The notes: generated by a model not told the origin, from the sequence alone. 8,782 bases of DNA from Bacillota bacterium (GCA_029555925.1 JAKPQU010000238.1:1-8782); one strand, 5' to 3'. Numbered from the stretch's first letter, positions 1-6,594 are shown. Numbers and translations are program-made.

Positions 1-1174
1 ATACAAGATCTTTAATATTTGAAAGGTCTTCCGCCGTAAGGGCAAGATTTTTATCTATGCCGACACCTATTGATATATATTTTATTTCTCCCGGCATATT
101 TATATGTTTCATCTTTTCTGTACTTATCTCATAATTGGATATAGTTTCCCCTCTTTTATAATTGTTCTTATTATTTCCTCCCTGTGCTGCAGGATAGGAA
201 GGAACCTTTTGATCCGTATTCGGTCCACCTCCTGGGGGAGACCCTCCTCCTTCATATTTTTCATCCAGTACCTGTTCACTTCTGAGCACTCCTGAAGTGC
301 CTTTTACAGGGATATAGGTTTCCTTGTCAATTTCTCTTTTATCCATATTTATTTCAACACTTATCTGAACTACGGCTTTTTTATCACCTACTACGGAGTC
401 CATAAGTGTTTCAACCTTTGTCTGCAGATCTGTTTCTATCTTTTTCTTCAATTTGTAATATTTTGCGAGTACATCGTCAGGGTCAGGTATATCTTCGTCT
501 TTTTTCTGAAGATTATCTGAGATCAGATTTCCGTAATTATCAAGTACTGATACATTATCAGGCTGCAGTCCTTCTACACTGCTGCATATAAGGTGAACTA
601 TACCCTGAACCTGTTCTGAAGTTATGGAAGCACCGGGTTTTAAGTATAAAACTATAGAAGCTGTCGGCGATTTTTCCATATCTGTAAGAAGTCTTGTTTT
701 GGGTATAGTAATATGAATTCTGCTGTCAGAAACACCTTCTAACTGATTGATTGTCTGGGACAATTCTCCCTGAAGTGCTCTCTGGTAATTCATTTCTTTT
801 TCAAATTCGGTTCCTACAAGATTGGTTTTATCAAATATTTCGAAACCTATTTTACCTTTCTTGGGAAGTCCCTGGGCTGCCAGAGAAAGGCGCTGTTCGT
901 AAAGGCTTTCTACAGGTATAAGAATAGTGGAACCTCCGTCGGCAATTTTATAGCTTATTTTACCGTCTTTTAATTTCTGTATGATTGCATTTGCATCTTC
1001 GGCGTTCAATTCGGAAAATAGAACCTTATATTCGGTTTTTGTAACCCAGTTAATAAATACAATGATTCCTGCAATAGCCAGAACAGCTATAGAGAAAAAA
1101 ATTATTTTTTGTTTTCCTGTGAGCCCCAGAAACATTGCTATTATTCTATCTCTATATTTCTGTAATTCTGCCAT
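1..1174 (-). CDS. fliF: Flagellar MS-ring protein FliF, 3' end outside the window
   Basis: FliF forms the membrane-embedded MS ring on which the flagellar motor and export apparatus are built. I translated the minus strand from the ATG at 1174 and read 391 codons without a stop to the left edge. The C-terminal part, including the second membrane helix and the FliG-binding tail, is missing. Residues about 22-44 form the first membrane helix. Residues about 45-220 match the YscJ/FliF ring-building domain, with LEGVSDSRIHITIPK near 145-159 and GYGNLIS-like YGNLIS near 214-219. Residues about 305-335 are a Gly/Pro/Asn-rich loop (GGGSPPGGG), usual in FliF. It is followed by NYEISTEKMKHINMPGEI near 347-364, another family hallmark. 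The start has an AAAGGGA ribosome binding site 7 nt upstream. fliF is the last visible gene of the flgB-flgC-fliE-fliF operon, 91 nt after fliE. Identification is firm; only the partial length is uncertain. Confidence 0.96.
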   Translation of the reverse strand, partial: MAELQKYRDRIIAMFLGLTGKQKIIFFSIAVLAIAGIIVFINWVTKTEYKVLFSELNAEDANAIIQKLKDGKISYKIADGGSTILIPVESLYEQRLSLAAQGLPKKGKIGFEIFDKTNLVGTEFEKEMNYQRALQGELSQTINQLEGVSDSRIHITIPKTRLLTDMEKSPTASIVLYLKPGASITSEQVQGIVHLICSSVEGLQPDNVSVLDNYGNLISDNLQKKDEDIPDPDDVLAKYYKLKKKIETDLQTKVETLMDSVVGDKKAVVQISVEINMDKREIDKETYIPVKGTSGVLRSEQVLDEKYEGGGSPPGGGPNTDQKVPSYPAAQGGNNKNNYKRGETISNYEISTEKMKHINMPGEIKYISIGVGIDKNLALTAEDLSNIKDLV

Positions 1175-1201
1175 TTTTTTTCCCTTTCTTTGAAAAAACA
1201 G

Positions 1202-1225
1202 TAAAGTTTTTTAGCTGCCGATAAT
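1202..1225 (+). promoter_or_regulatory. Sigma-28-like motif pointing antisense into fliE, short spacer
   Basis: TAAAGTTTTT begins at 1202 and GCCGATAA lies at 1218-1225, both on the plus strand. The spacer is only 12 nt, whereas the three other sigma-28-type promoters in this window have 15. The flanks resemble the flgB promoter closely: both carry TAAAGTTTTT and TGCCGATAATAGATT. If active, it would transcribe antisense to fliE, flgC and flgB. The short spacer argues against normal activity, so it may be a decayed copy or a binding site used in another way. Confidence 0.35.
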
Positions 1226-1242
1226 AGATTCGAAGGAGTTTG

Positions 1243-1268
1243 TAATTTTTATCTGAACATAAAAATTA
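1243..1268 (-). repeat. AT-only inverted repeat at the fliE stop codon
   Basis: TAATTTTTAT at 1243-1252 and ATAAAAATTA at 1259-1268 are perfect 10-nt inverted arms around a 6-nt loop. In the operon mRNA the stem begins exactly at the fliE TAA stop (1266-1268) and lies between fliE and fliF. No U-run follows in the direction of transcription, so it is not a canonical terminator. It could mark an mRNA processing or stability boundary, but a chance AT palindrome is possible in sequence this AT-rich. Confidence 0.5.
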
Positions 1269-1592
1269 TATATTCATTCTCATTACTTCATTGTAAGCCT
1301 CTACAACCTTATTTCTTGCTCTCAGTGCAAATTGGAAAGCCATACTTGCTTCCTGCATGGCAATGACTACATCATGAGCATTCTGTCCGTCGCCGGAAGC
1401 GACCTGTTCTATAGATTTTGTGGCTTTCTGCTGTAAATCATTGACACTCTTAATGCCTTTTGACAGTAAATCTATGATTCCGGTAAAGGCTCCAGTCTTT
1501 TCTTTTGAAATTTCTGTCTTATCGGCATATCTGTTGCCGGTTATTTCCATCAGTTTTATCGGTTCGAGCCCACCTGCAGGAAAAGATATCAT
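1266..1592 (-). CDS. fliE: Flagellar hook-basal body protein FliE
   Basis: FliE joins the MS ring to the rod and is among the first rod-zone proteins exported. The 108-residue product is of normal family length. The diagnostic C-terminal half is present: NAHDVVIAMQEASMAFQFAL at about 71-90, followed by the terminal VVEAYNEVMRMNI. The ATG at 1592 is supported by an AGGAGG at 1602-1607 with 9-nt spacing. This Shine-Dalgarno abuts the flgC stop codon, leaving a 15-nt gap, so the two genes are almost certainly co-transcribed and translationally close. The order flgB-flgC-fliE-fliF is the widely conserved one. Confidence 0.95.
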   Translation of the reverse strand: MISFPAGGLEPIKLMEITGNRYADKTEISKEKTGAFTGIIDLLSKGIKSVNDLQQKATKSIEQVASGDGQNAHDVVIAMQEASMAFQFALRARNKVVEAYNEVMRMNI

Positions 1593-1607
1593 GACAGATA
1601 ACCTCCT

Positions 1608-2018
1608 TTATTTACCGAGTTCAAGGGCCTTCAGTATCATCTGTTTCCCTTCATTAAAGGCAGTAACATTGGCCTGATAGCTTCTGGAAGCTATTGTAAG
1701 GTCAACCATTTCTTTGACTATTTCTATATCAGGCATAGCTACATAACCATCCTTATTTGCATCAGGATGACCTGGAAGATAAACCATTCTGGGCGGAGCT
1801 GCATCCTGAACTATATCTACTACCTTCGAGCCGTTCCCCGCAGAGTTTCCTCCTTCAGAAGAACGTTCCATCAGGATAGCCATCTGTCTTTTGAAAGGCC
1901 CTCCTTCCGGGGTTCTGGTAGTGGTCGCATTTGCTATGTTATTTGATATGACATCCATGACAAGCCTCTGGGAAGTCAGGGCAGACGCACTTGTTTCGAG
2001 ACCATAAAAAATACCCAT
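1608..2018 (-). CDS. flgC: Flagellar proximal rod protein FlgC
   Basis: FlgC is one of the proximal rod subunits that transmit torque from the MS ring to the hook. The 136-residue protein is of usual length. The N-terminal rod/hook signature SNNIANATTTRTPEGGPFKR lies at about 25-44. The C-terminal block, DGYVAMPDIEIVKEMVDL at about 90-107 followed by ASRSYQANVTAFN at about 110-122, is characteristic of FlgC. The ATG at 2018 has an AGGAGG at 2028-2033 with 9-nt spacing. The stop codon of flgB (2032-2034) overlaps that ribosome binding site, which suggests coupled translation. No oddities seen. Confidence 0.96.
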   Translation of the reverse strand: MGIFYGLETSASALTSQRLVMDVISNNIANATTTRTPEGGPFKRQMAILMERSSEGGNSAGNGSKVVDIVQDAAPPRMVYLPGHPDANKDGYVAMPDIEIVKEMVDLTIASRSYQANVTAFNEGKQMILKALELGK

Positions 2019-2031
2019 ATCTCTTAACCTC

Positions 2032-2454
2032 CTACTCTCCTTTTATGGCAGATGTAATTCCTGTGAAAACATCTCCGAGTAATCGTGTATAGGTACGAAA
2101 AGAAAGTGAATTCTCTGCAAGAGTGGACATTTCCCTGTCTATATCAACATTATTGCCGTCAATCTGCCTGTAAGTATCAGATGCAATAACTCTCGGCATC
2201 AGTTCGGACAGAGCCGGCGGGGATGGTGAGATATGATTTTTATCTGTTACAGATAAATTGAGTTTTTCATTCTCTCCGTTTTTTTCATCGAGCAGTTTTT
2301 TAACCTCTCCCTGAAAGCTTATATCAGAAGCTTTAAACCCGGGAGTCGTAGCATTGGCAATGTTGTTTGATATTACTTTATGTCTCAAAGCCGAAGCATC
2401 AAGACATTTCTGTAACAGTAATATGTTGGAGTCATTGGCGATTTTTTCTATCAT
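2032..2454 (-). CDS. flgB: Flagellar proximal rod protein FlgB
   Basis: FlgB forms the innermost proximal rod with FlgC and FlgF. The 140-residue protein has the N-terminal rod signature SNNIANATTPGFKASDISF at about 29-47. Its C-terminal block is DGNNVDIDREMSTLAENSL at about 99-117, followed by a phenylalanine-rich helix (SFRTYTRLLGDVF), as expected for FlgB. The middle, about residues 50-85, is polar and low in conservation, which is normal. The ATG at 2454 is preceded by AAAGGA at about 10-nt spacing, weaker than the AGGAGG sites of flgC and fliE. It is the first gene of the operon, downstream of a near-perfect sigma-28 promoter at 2747-2773 and an unusually long leader. Confidence 0.96.
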   Translation of the reverse strand: MIEKIANDSNILLLQKCLDASALRHKVISNNIANATTPGFKASDISFQGEVKKLLDEKNGENEKLNLSVTDKNHISPSPPALSELMPRVIASDTYRQIDGNNVDIDREMSTLAENSLSFRTYTRLLGDVFTGITSAIKGE

Positions 2455-2746
2455 CTCACAACAGTCCTTTGAGAAAATTTTCTTCTATCTACTTACTATA
2501 GTAGTTTTTGAGGGGCTTTTTTTCAATTCTTCTATGGAACTATTTAGAATACATAGGGGAACTATTTTGTTGATTTTATCAACAATATGGCCAGATATAA
2601 GGATCTTTTAGAGGTTATATTGTAAAGGACTGATATAGATTTTTTTATTTATTTTAATTTTTATTTAAGAAAATACTATGTATTACACGGAAATTAGAAA
2701 TTCAAATTTTATATAATAGTGAGCATTTTAAACCCATCCAAATCTA
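2455..2746 (-). other. Long untranslated leader of the flgB operon
   Basis: This AT-rich stretch of about 290 nt lies between the predicted sigma-28 start point and flgB. I see no credible gene: the short open frames on either strand lack ribosome binding sites or family features. It contains a perfect 8-bp hairpin at 2567-2585 and no recognisable riboswitch. If the 2747-2773 promoter is the only one, the mRNA carries this whole leader; a nearer sigma-A promoter cannot be excluded. Confidence 0.5.
2567..2585. repeat. 8-bp perfect inverted repeat in the flgB leader
   Basis: TTGTTGAT at 2567-2574 and ATCAACAA at 2578-2585 are perfect arms around TTT. The site is about 115-130 nt upstream of flgB. 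It is not followed by a U-run in either direction, so it is not an intrinsic terminator. It could be a dimeric repressor operator or an RNA hairpin. Only the palindrome itself is seen. Confidence 0.5.
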
Positions 2747-2773
2747 TTATCGGCACGTTTTAGAAAAACTTTA
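2747..2773 (-). promoter_or_regulatory. Sigma-28 (FliA/SigD) promoter of flgB-flgC-fliE-fliF
   Basis: On the minus strand a TAAA (-35, 2770-2773), extended to TAAAGTTT, is separated by 15 nt from GCCGATAA (-10, 2747-2754). This matches the published flagellar sigma-28 consensus, TAAA-N15-GCCGATAA, essentially base for base. The predicted start point is near 2740, giving a flgB leader of roughly 285 nt. The promoter lies between the end of the glycosyltransferase gene and flgB, pointing at flgB. Confidence 0.88.
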
Positions 2774-2866
2774 GGGGGTTTAAAAAAAATATTTTAGAAA
2801 TTTTTAATAGTTCTTTAGGACTAGTTGTTTTGTAAAATTTATATGGATAGGATTAAGCCTTTTTCA

Positions 2867-2949
2867 GTGAGTCGTGAGAAGTGAAAAGTGAAAGGGGAGT
2901 TTTACACGTCACGCCTCACGCATCACATGCATCACGCTTCTCACTCACC
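2867..2949 (+). repeat. GTGA/TCAC heptamer palindromic element, copy 1
   Basis: The left part is a run of 7-nt GTGANNN units (GTGAGTC, GTGAGAA, GTGAAAA, GTGAAAG). A core of GGGGAGTTTTACAC follows, then TCACGC-type units. GTGAGAAG at 2874-2881 pairs perfectly with CTTCTCAC at 2937-2944, so the element can fold as a long imperfect hairpin. It is more GC-rich than its surroundings. It overlaps the 3' end of the glycosyltransferase gene: the last two codons and the TGA stop lie inside it. Similar elements occur at 5694-5756, 6846-6884 and 8725-8782. No open reading frame or transposase is associated. Confidence 0.8.
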
Positions 2950-4632
2950 AATAATGCCGAATCTTTCGTATTGCCTTTTTATCTCATATTCCCATGAAGA
3001 AAGGCTATAATCTTTTTCAAGACCTCTCACGATAAATTTAAAATTCTGTTTTTCAACGTTTGCTGAATCTGTATCTGAAAGTTTCCAGGTCATTCCATAA
3101 GGTGTTTCGGTGAATTTTCCTGTATGTCCCTGAAGCTCTGTTACGAATATGTTAAATTTTTTTATATTCAGACTGATTAGCTCTGTATTTACAGAAGAAG
3201 TATCTTCATATTTATCCTGTAAAATTATTATGTCGGGATATCGTTTTTTTATTGTCTCTGTATACCAGGCATATCTGAGTTTTACATAATCTATTACCTT
3301 TATATCTCTTCTGAAGCCTTCTACCATCTGCAAATAATCAGATGTCATAGATGGAAGATCTCCTTTTACGAATAAAATTGAATTCTGTGGCAGGGGAGAG
3401 AGGATATTTTTTCCGTAATCAATGGCCAGGTAATTATTCCGAAAATCAGCTTCATCCATATTGGATATAAAAGGCGCGAAAAAACAGATGAAAACTATAA
3501 TAACAGAGATGATTATATGCCGGCTGGTAGAAAATTTACCGCAAAAGTCCAGTAAAAATTTTACGCCAAAACCTGTATAAAATGAAAAAATTACGGCAGA
3601 CATAATGTAAAAACGCTGTAATACTCCGACTAAAAGCGGTATTTCAAAGGGCATGTTTGCAATAGATACAAAAAAAAATCCAGTGAAGAATATACCTGTA
3701 AGAAGAAACATATTGAAAGGCAGATCTTTAAATAAAAGATAGATAAATCCGGCTATGGCAAGTAAAATCCCTGTCATTCTGAACTGGTAATAAAAAGAAG
3801 CGATATAAACAGAGAACTTTTCATATAAAGAAGGAACTTTCAGATTATGTTCTTTTAAAAATTTTTCCGGTATAAGAGACATAGTTCCGTAATTTTCTCT
3901 GAATACCAGTTCCTTAAAATTTTTAATAGTTACAGGATTTTTCCAGTTAAGTGGAGGTTCCTTTATAGCGGCAAGAGGCAGATAAATGTAAGGCGTAAGC
4001 CCTGCCAGAAACGCAATGGCAGAAAAAAAGAGAATTTTCTTTTTCAATAATATATCTTTTTTATTATAGATTAAAAAAAATACTATGGCAGGCATGAGGA
4101 GAATTGCAGTATGGTGATTTGTCATGGACAATCCGAATACAAAGCCTGTAAGATAAATATATCTATTGTCATTTAAATGTTTTCTCCAGGCGATTAATAT
4201 ATAAATCAGGAGAGAAACAAACATGTTATTCAGAGGAAATACCTCTGCTACTTCGGAATAATGCCAGAAATATCTTGAAAAAGCCAGACATAAAGAACCA
4301 CACAGAGAAGCTACGGGATTTTTTGTGAGAATTTCCAGAGAAAGGTAGATAAACATACAGCACATGGCACTCAGAAAAGCAGACAGTAAATTTACCCTCC
4401 ATGCAATAGAATAAAGCGGAATAAAGGTAAAAAAATTTCCGAGTAGTGTATAAAGAGGATAACCGGGAGGATGGGGAATACCTGTAACGGCACAGGCAGT
4501 AACAAGTTCGGTAGAATCGCCTCCTGCAATAGAAGGGCAGAGAAAGATTACATAAAAAATAAAAGGTATAAAAAAAGAAGAAAGAATAAAAATAATCCTC
4601 CTCCAATAAAAACCTTTATCTGAACAATACAT
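2941..4632 (-). CDS. DUF2723 family multi-pass membrane glycosyltransferase (GT-C type)
   Basis: The 563-residue protein belongs to the DUF2723 (PF11028) family, whose eukaryotic relative TMEM260 is an O-mannosyltransferase. GT-C enzymes of this kind use lipid-linked sugars at the outer face of the membrane. The N-terminal family signature is clear: CPSIAGGDSTELVTACA with Asp39 and Glu42 as the likely catalytic acidic region, then IPHPPGYPLYTLLG at about 52-65 and WRVNLLSA at about 78-85. About ten hydrophobic segments span residues 13 to 400. A soluble C-terminal domain carries the family-like block ILFVKGDLPSMTSDYLQMVEG and then RRDIKVID. I chose the ATG at 4632, 13 nt after the cheC stop; an in-frame TTG at 4668 inside cheC is possible, and neither has a strong ribosome binding site. 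The last codons and stop fall in a GTGA repeat. Substrate unknown; a role in flagellar or envelope glycosylation is inferred from context only. Confidence 0.8.
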   Translation of the reverse strand: MYCSDKGFYWRRIIFILSSFFIPFIFYVIFLCPSIAGGDSTELVTACAVTGIPHPPGYPLYTLLGNFFTFIPLYSIAWRVNLLSAFLSAMCCMFIYLSLEILTKNPVASLCGSLCLAFSRYFWHYSEVAEVFPLNNMFVSLLIYILIAWRKHLNDNRYIYLTGFVFGLSMTNHHTAILLMPAIVFFLIYNKKDILLKKKILFFSAIAFLAGLTPYIYLPLAAIKEPPLNWKNPVTIKNFKELVFRENYGTMSLIPEKFLKEHNLKVPSLYEKFSVYIASFYYQFRMTGILLAIAGFIYLLFKDLPFNMFLLTGIFFTGFFFVSIANMPFEIPLLVGVLQRFYIMSAVIFSFYTGFGVKFLLDFCGKFSTSRHIIISVIIVFICFFAPFISNMDEADFRNNYLAIDYGKNILSPLPQNSILFVKGDLPSMTSDYLQMVEGFRRDIKVIDYVKLRYAWYTETIKKRYPDIIILQDKYEDTSSVNTELISLNIKKFNIFVTELQGHTGKFTETPYGMTWKLSDTDSANVEKQNFKFIVRGLEKDYSLSSWEYEIKRQYERFGIIGE

Positions 4633-4645
4633 AGAGAATTTCTTT

Positions 4646-5245
4646 TTATTCCAGTCCCATAATACCAAAGAGTTTACTCAGACTCTGAGGGGTAAGTAAA
4701 AATAATAAACCTCCTTCTACTCTTACAGAGGATTCCGTAAATTCAGTGGCTACAAATATTGTTCTATCAACATCGAGCCCCATATTATTTAATATATTAT
4801 TTATCATGGCATCAACTGTTTCCGTAGTATAATTAGGAGGAGTCGGTAACAAATATGTTCCCGTAAGACCGGAGAGGGCATTAAGGTAGGAACTTGCCAG
4901 AATATTTCCCAGTTCCATAAGGGCAGACTGCCCCATCTCATCTATTTCTTTGTTTGTACCCTGTTCCATAAACATCATAATATCTATCATTTTAAGGGCA
5001 CCTTCTACCGGCAAAAATAATATTATATTGCCGTTCAGGTCACCTTCTATGCCAAAATATATACCGACGGAAACAGTTTCACTTCCCCCGAGTTTCAGGG
5101 GTATATCTTCTATTTCCTCAACAAGTACTTTAGGCACAGTAATATCTATTTTCATTGAGGTCATCTCAGCAAGAGCAGTAGCTGCATTGCCGGCTCCAAT
5201 ATTTCCTACTTCTTTAATAGCATCAAGCTGCATATCATTTAGCAT
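4646..5245 (-). CDS. cheC: Chemotaxis protein CheC, CheY-P phosphatase
   Basis: CheC dephosphorylates CheY-P and belongs to the CheC/FliY/CheX phosphatase family. With the ATG at 5245 the protein has 199 residues, typical of the family. Both active sites match the motif (D/S)-x3-E-x2-N-x22-P: Asp8, Glu12, Asn15 and Pro38 in the first, Ser107, Glu111, Asn114 and Pro137 in the second. Both should therefore be catalytically competent. The start is supported by AGGAGG at 5252-5257 with 6-nt spacing; a longer frame beginning at 5278 would place the ribosome binding site inside the gene. It follows cheY by 61 nt and is followed almost directly by the DUF2723 gene. No CheD, its usual partner, is in the window. 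Confidence 0.93.
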   Translation of the reverse strand: MLNDMQLDAIKEVGNIGAGNAATALAEMTSMKIDITVPKVLVEEIEDIPLKLGGSETVSVGIYFGIEGDLNGNIILFLPVEGALKMIDIMMFMEQGTNKEIDEMGQSALMELGNILASSYLNALSGLTGTYLLPTPPNYTTETVDAMINNILNNMGLDVDRTIFVATEFTESSVRVEGGLLFLLTPQSLSKLFGIMGLE

Positions 5246-5306
5246 AACAAACCTCCTAAAAACCTGATTTATACCCACAAGAATACTGCATTCAAGTAAT
5301 CAGTTC

Positions 5307-5672
5307 CTAAGCACCAAGTGCTTTTTCTATTGCTGCAAGTACTTTCGGGGGTTGAAAGGGTTTTACAATAAAATCTTTAGCGCCGGCTTGAATGGCTTCT
5401 ATTACCATAGATTGCTGTCCCATGGCACTGCACATAATAACCTTTGCATTCGGGTCAAAGGCTATGATCTCTTTAACTGCTTCAATGCCTGTTTTTTCAG
5501 GCATAACTATATCCATAGTAACTATATCAGGTTTCAGAGCTTTGTATTTGTCTACAGCCTGAGCACCATTGGCAGCTTCTCCTGCCAGTTCGTAACCATT
5601 CTGTGTAACAATATTCTTAATCATCATTCTCATAAAAGCAGCATCGTCAGCTATTAAAACCTTGTAAGCCAA
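5307..5672 (-). CDS. cheY: CheY-type single-domain response regulator
   Basis: This 121-residue receiver has no output domain, as expected for a CheY that binds the flagellar switch when phosphorylated by CheA. The acidic pocket is Asp9/Asp10, the phosphoacceptor is Asp54 (TMDIVMPEKTG), the switch residue is Ser82 (CSAMG), and Lys104-Pro105 close the active site with Phe101 in the aromatic switch position. The gene starts with TTG at 5672, preceded by a strong AGGAGG at 5680-5685 with 7-nt spacing. Its leader contains a GTGA heptamer repeat array. cheC follows 61 nt downstream, which supports a chemotaxis role over that of a general receiver. The acceptor of its signal cannot be proved from sequence. 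Confidence 0.92.
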   Translation of the reverse strand: MAYKVLIADDAAFMRMMIKNIVTQNGYELAGEAANGAQAVDKYKALKPDIVTMDIVMPEKTGIEAVKEIIAFDPNAKVIMCSAMGQQSMVIEAIQAGAKDFIVKPFQPPKVLAAIEKALGA

Positions 5673-5693
5673 GTTGTTACCTCCTTTATAGTA

Positions 5694-5756
5694 CGTGATG
5701 CGTGATGCGTGATGCGTGATGCGTGACTACACCCGCTGCTCACCCTTCACTACTCA
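5694..5756 (-). repeat. GTGA/TCAC heptamer element, copy 2, with tandem CGTGATG array
   Basis: On the plus strand the heptamer CGTGATG is repeated four times without change (5694-5721), followed by a partial CGTGA. After a short core (CTACACCCG) come TCACCCTTCAC units. Read on the minus strand it has the same order as copies 1 and 4: a GTGA arm with GTGAAGGGTGA, a core with GGGTGTA, then TCACGCA heptamers. It lies in the 106-nt gap between the PAS regulator and cheY, ending about 8 nt before the cheY ribosome binding site region. The tandem part could vary in copy number by slippage. Confidence 0.85.
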
Positions 5757-5778
5757 TATACCCTTTAATTACAAAAGA

Positions 5779-6594
5779 TCAAAGATATCTTTCTTTTATT
5801 GTGAAAAGTTGCATTATTATTCCAGTCACTTTACCGTCTTCTCTTAATGGAGTAAAGCGGATATTATACCAGTCACCGCTGTTTAATTTGAAATTATTTT
5901 CCAGATCCTTTTGCCCTTCATTTTCTTTGAATCTTGCGAGATATTTTTCCAGACTTTCTCTGACAGGATCGAAAGGAGTACCTGAAAGTTTCTTACCTAT
6001 AATATCGTGAAGTTTGACATTAAAATATTTTTCTGCTGCATGATTTATATGGACTACTACACCATCACCATCACAGAAGACAAAACCTTCTCTCAGGGTG
6101 TTAATAAAAGCAAGCAGTTTATTTTTTTCTTCCTGCAGTTCCTCTGTTCTTTCTATTACTTTTTGTTCCAGAGTTTTATTCCAGATCTTTAATTCTTCAT
6201 TAAGTCTTTTGTTTTCTTTTATGAGATCATAATGTTCCAGAGCTTTTTCTACTGATAATTTAAGGTCGTCATTTTCCCAGGGCTTCATTATAAACTTGTA
6301 TACATTGCCTTTATTTATTGCTCCGATAGCTGCATCCATATCTGCATAACCTGTAAGTATAATCCTGATTGCGTCAGGAACAATATTCATTGATTCTATA
6401 AAGAAATCCACTCCGGTCATTTCAGGCATTCTCTGATCGGAAATTATTAAGTCTACAGGAACCTCTTTGATTATTTTCAAAGCTTCCTGACTGCTGGAGG
6501 CTGTATATATCTCGTATTTATCACTGAAAAACAGACGTTTCAGCGCAAGTTGAACCTTTTCTTCGTCATCAATAAACAGTAATTTATGGCTCAT
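5779..6594 (-). CDS. Response regulator: receiver, coiled coil, PAS domain
   Basis: The 271-residue cytoplasmic protein begins with a receiver domain (1-120): Asp9, Asp10 and Glu11 in the acidic pocket, Asp53 (ISDQRMPEMTG) as phosphoacceptor, Thr81 (LTGYAD) and Lys104-Pro105-Trp106. The NKGNVYKFIMKPW style is that of receivers usually joined to HD-GYP or histidine kinase modules. A charged coiled coil spans about 120-165 (KTLEQKVIERTEELQEEKNK). A PAS domain fills 165-265, with GFVFCDGDGVVVHINHAAEKYF and a terminal GKVTGIIMQLF strand. There is no DNA-binding, HD-GYP, GGDEF or kinase domain, so its output is unknown; it may signal through protein contact. The ATG at 6594 has AGGAGG at 6605-6610. 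It is the first gene of the cheY-cheC-glycosyltransferase cluster, behind a sigma-28-type promoter. Confidence 0.88.
   Translation of the reverse strand: MSHKLLFIDDEEKVQLALKRLFFSDKYEIYTASSSQEALKIIKEVPVDLIISDQRMPEMTGVDFFIESMNIVPDAIRIILTGYADMDAAIGAINKGNVYKFIMKPWENDDLKLSVEKALEHYDLIKENKRLNEELKIWNKTLEQKVIERTEELQEEKNKLLAFINTLREGFVFCDGDGVVVHINHAAEKYFNVKLHDIIGKKLSGTPFDPVRESLEKYLARFKENEGQKDLENNFKLNSGDWYNIRFTPLREDGKVTGIIMQLFTIKERYL

Noticed and set aside
104..1193. Short plus-strand open frames opposite fliF
   Set aside because: They are antisense to a clearly conserved fliF reading frame and show no protein-family features.
1519..1526. GCCGATAA on the minus strand inside fliE, a possible internal sigma-28 promoter for fliF
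   Set aside because: At 15 nt spacing the -35 position reads AATA rather than TAAA, and the bases are explained by fliE codons (Tyr-Ala-Asp-Lys).
4226..4606. A 126-residue minus-strand open frame rich in Phe, Tyr and Ser
   Set aside because: It is a frame-shifted shadow of the DUF2723 gene, with low-complexity composition and no ribosome binding site.
4633..4668. TTG start of the DUF2723 gene at 4668, inside cheC
   Set aside because: No ribosome binding site is visible and the extra 12 residues are not family-like; the ATG at 4632 is more likely, though not proved.
5694..5726. Direct repeats read as a CRISPR array
   Set aside because: The repeat unit is 7 nt with no spacers, and no cas genes are present.
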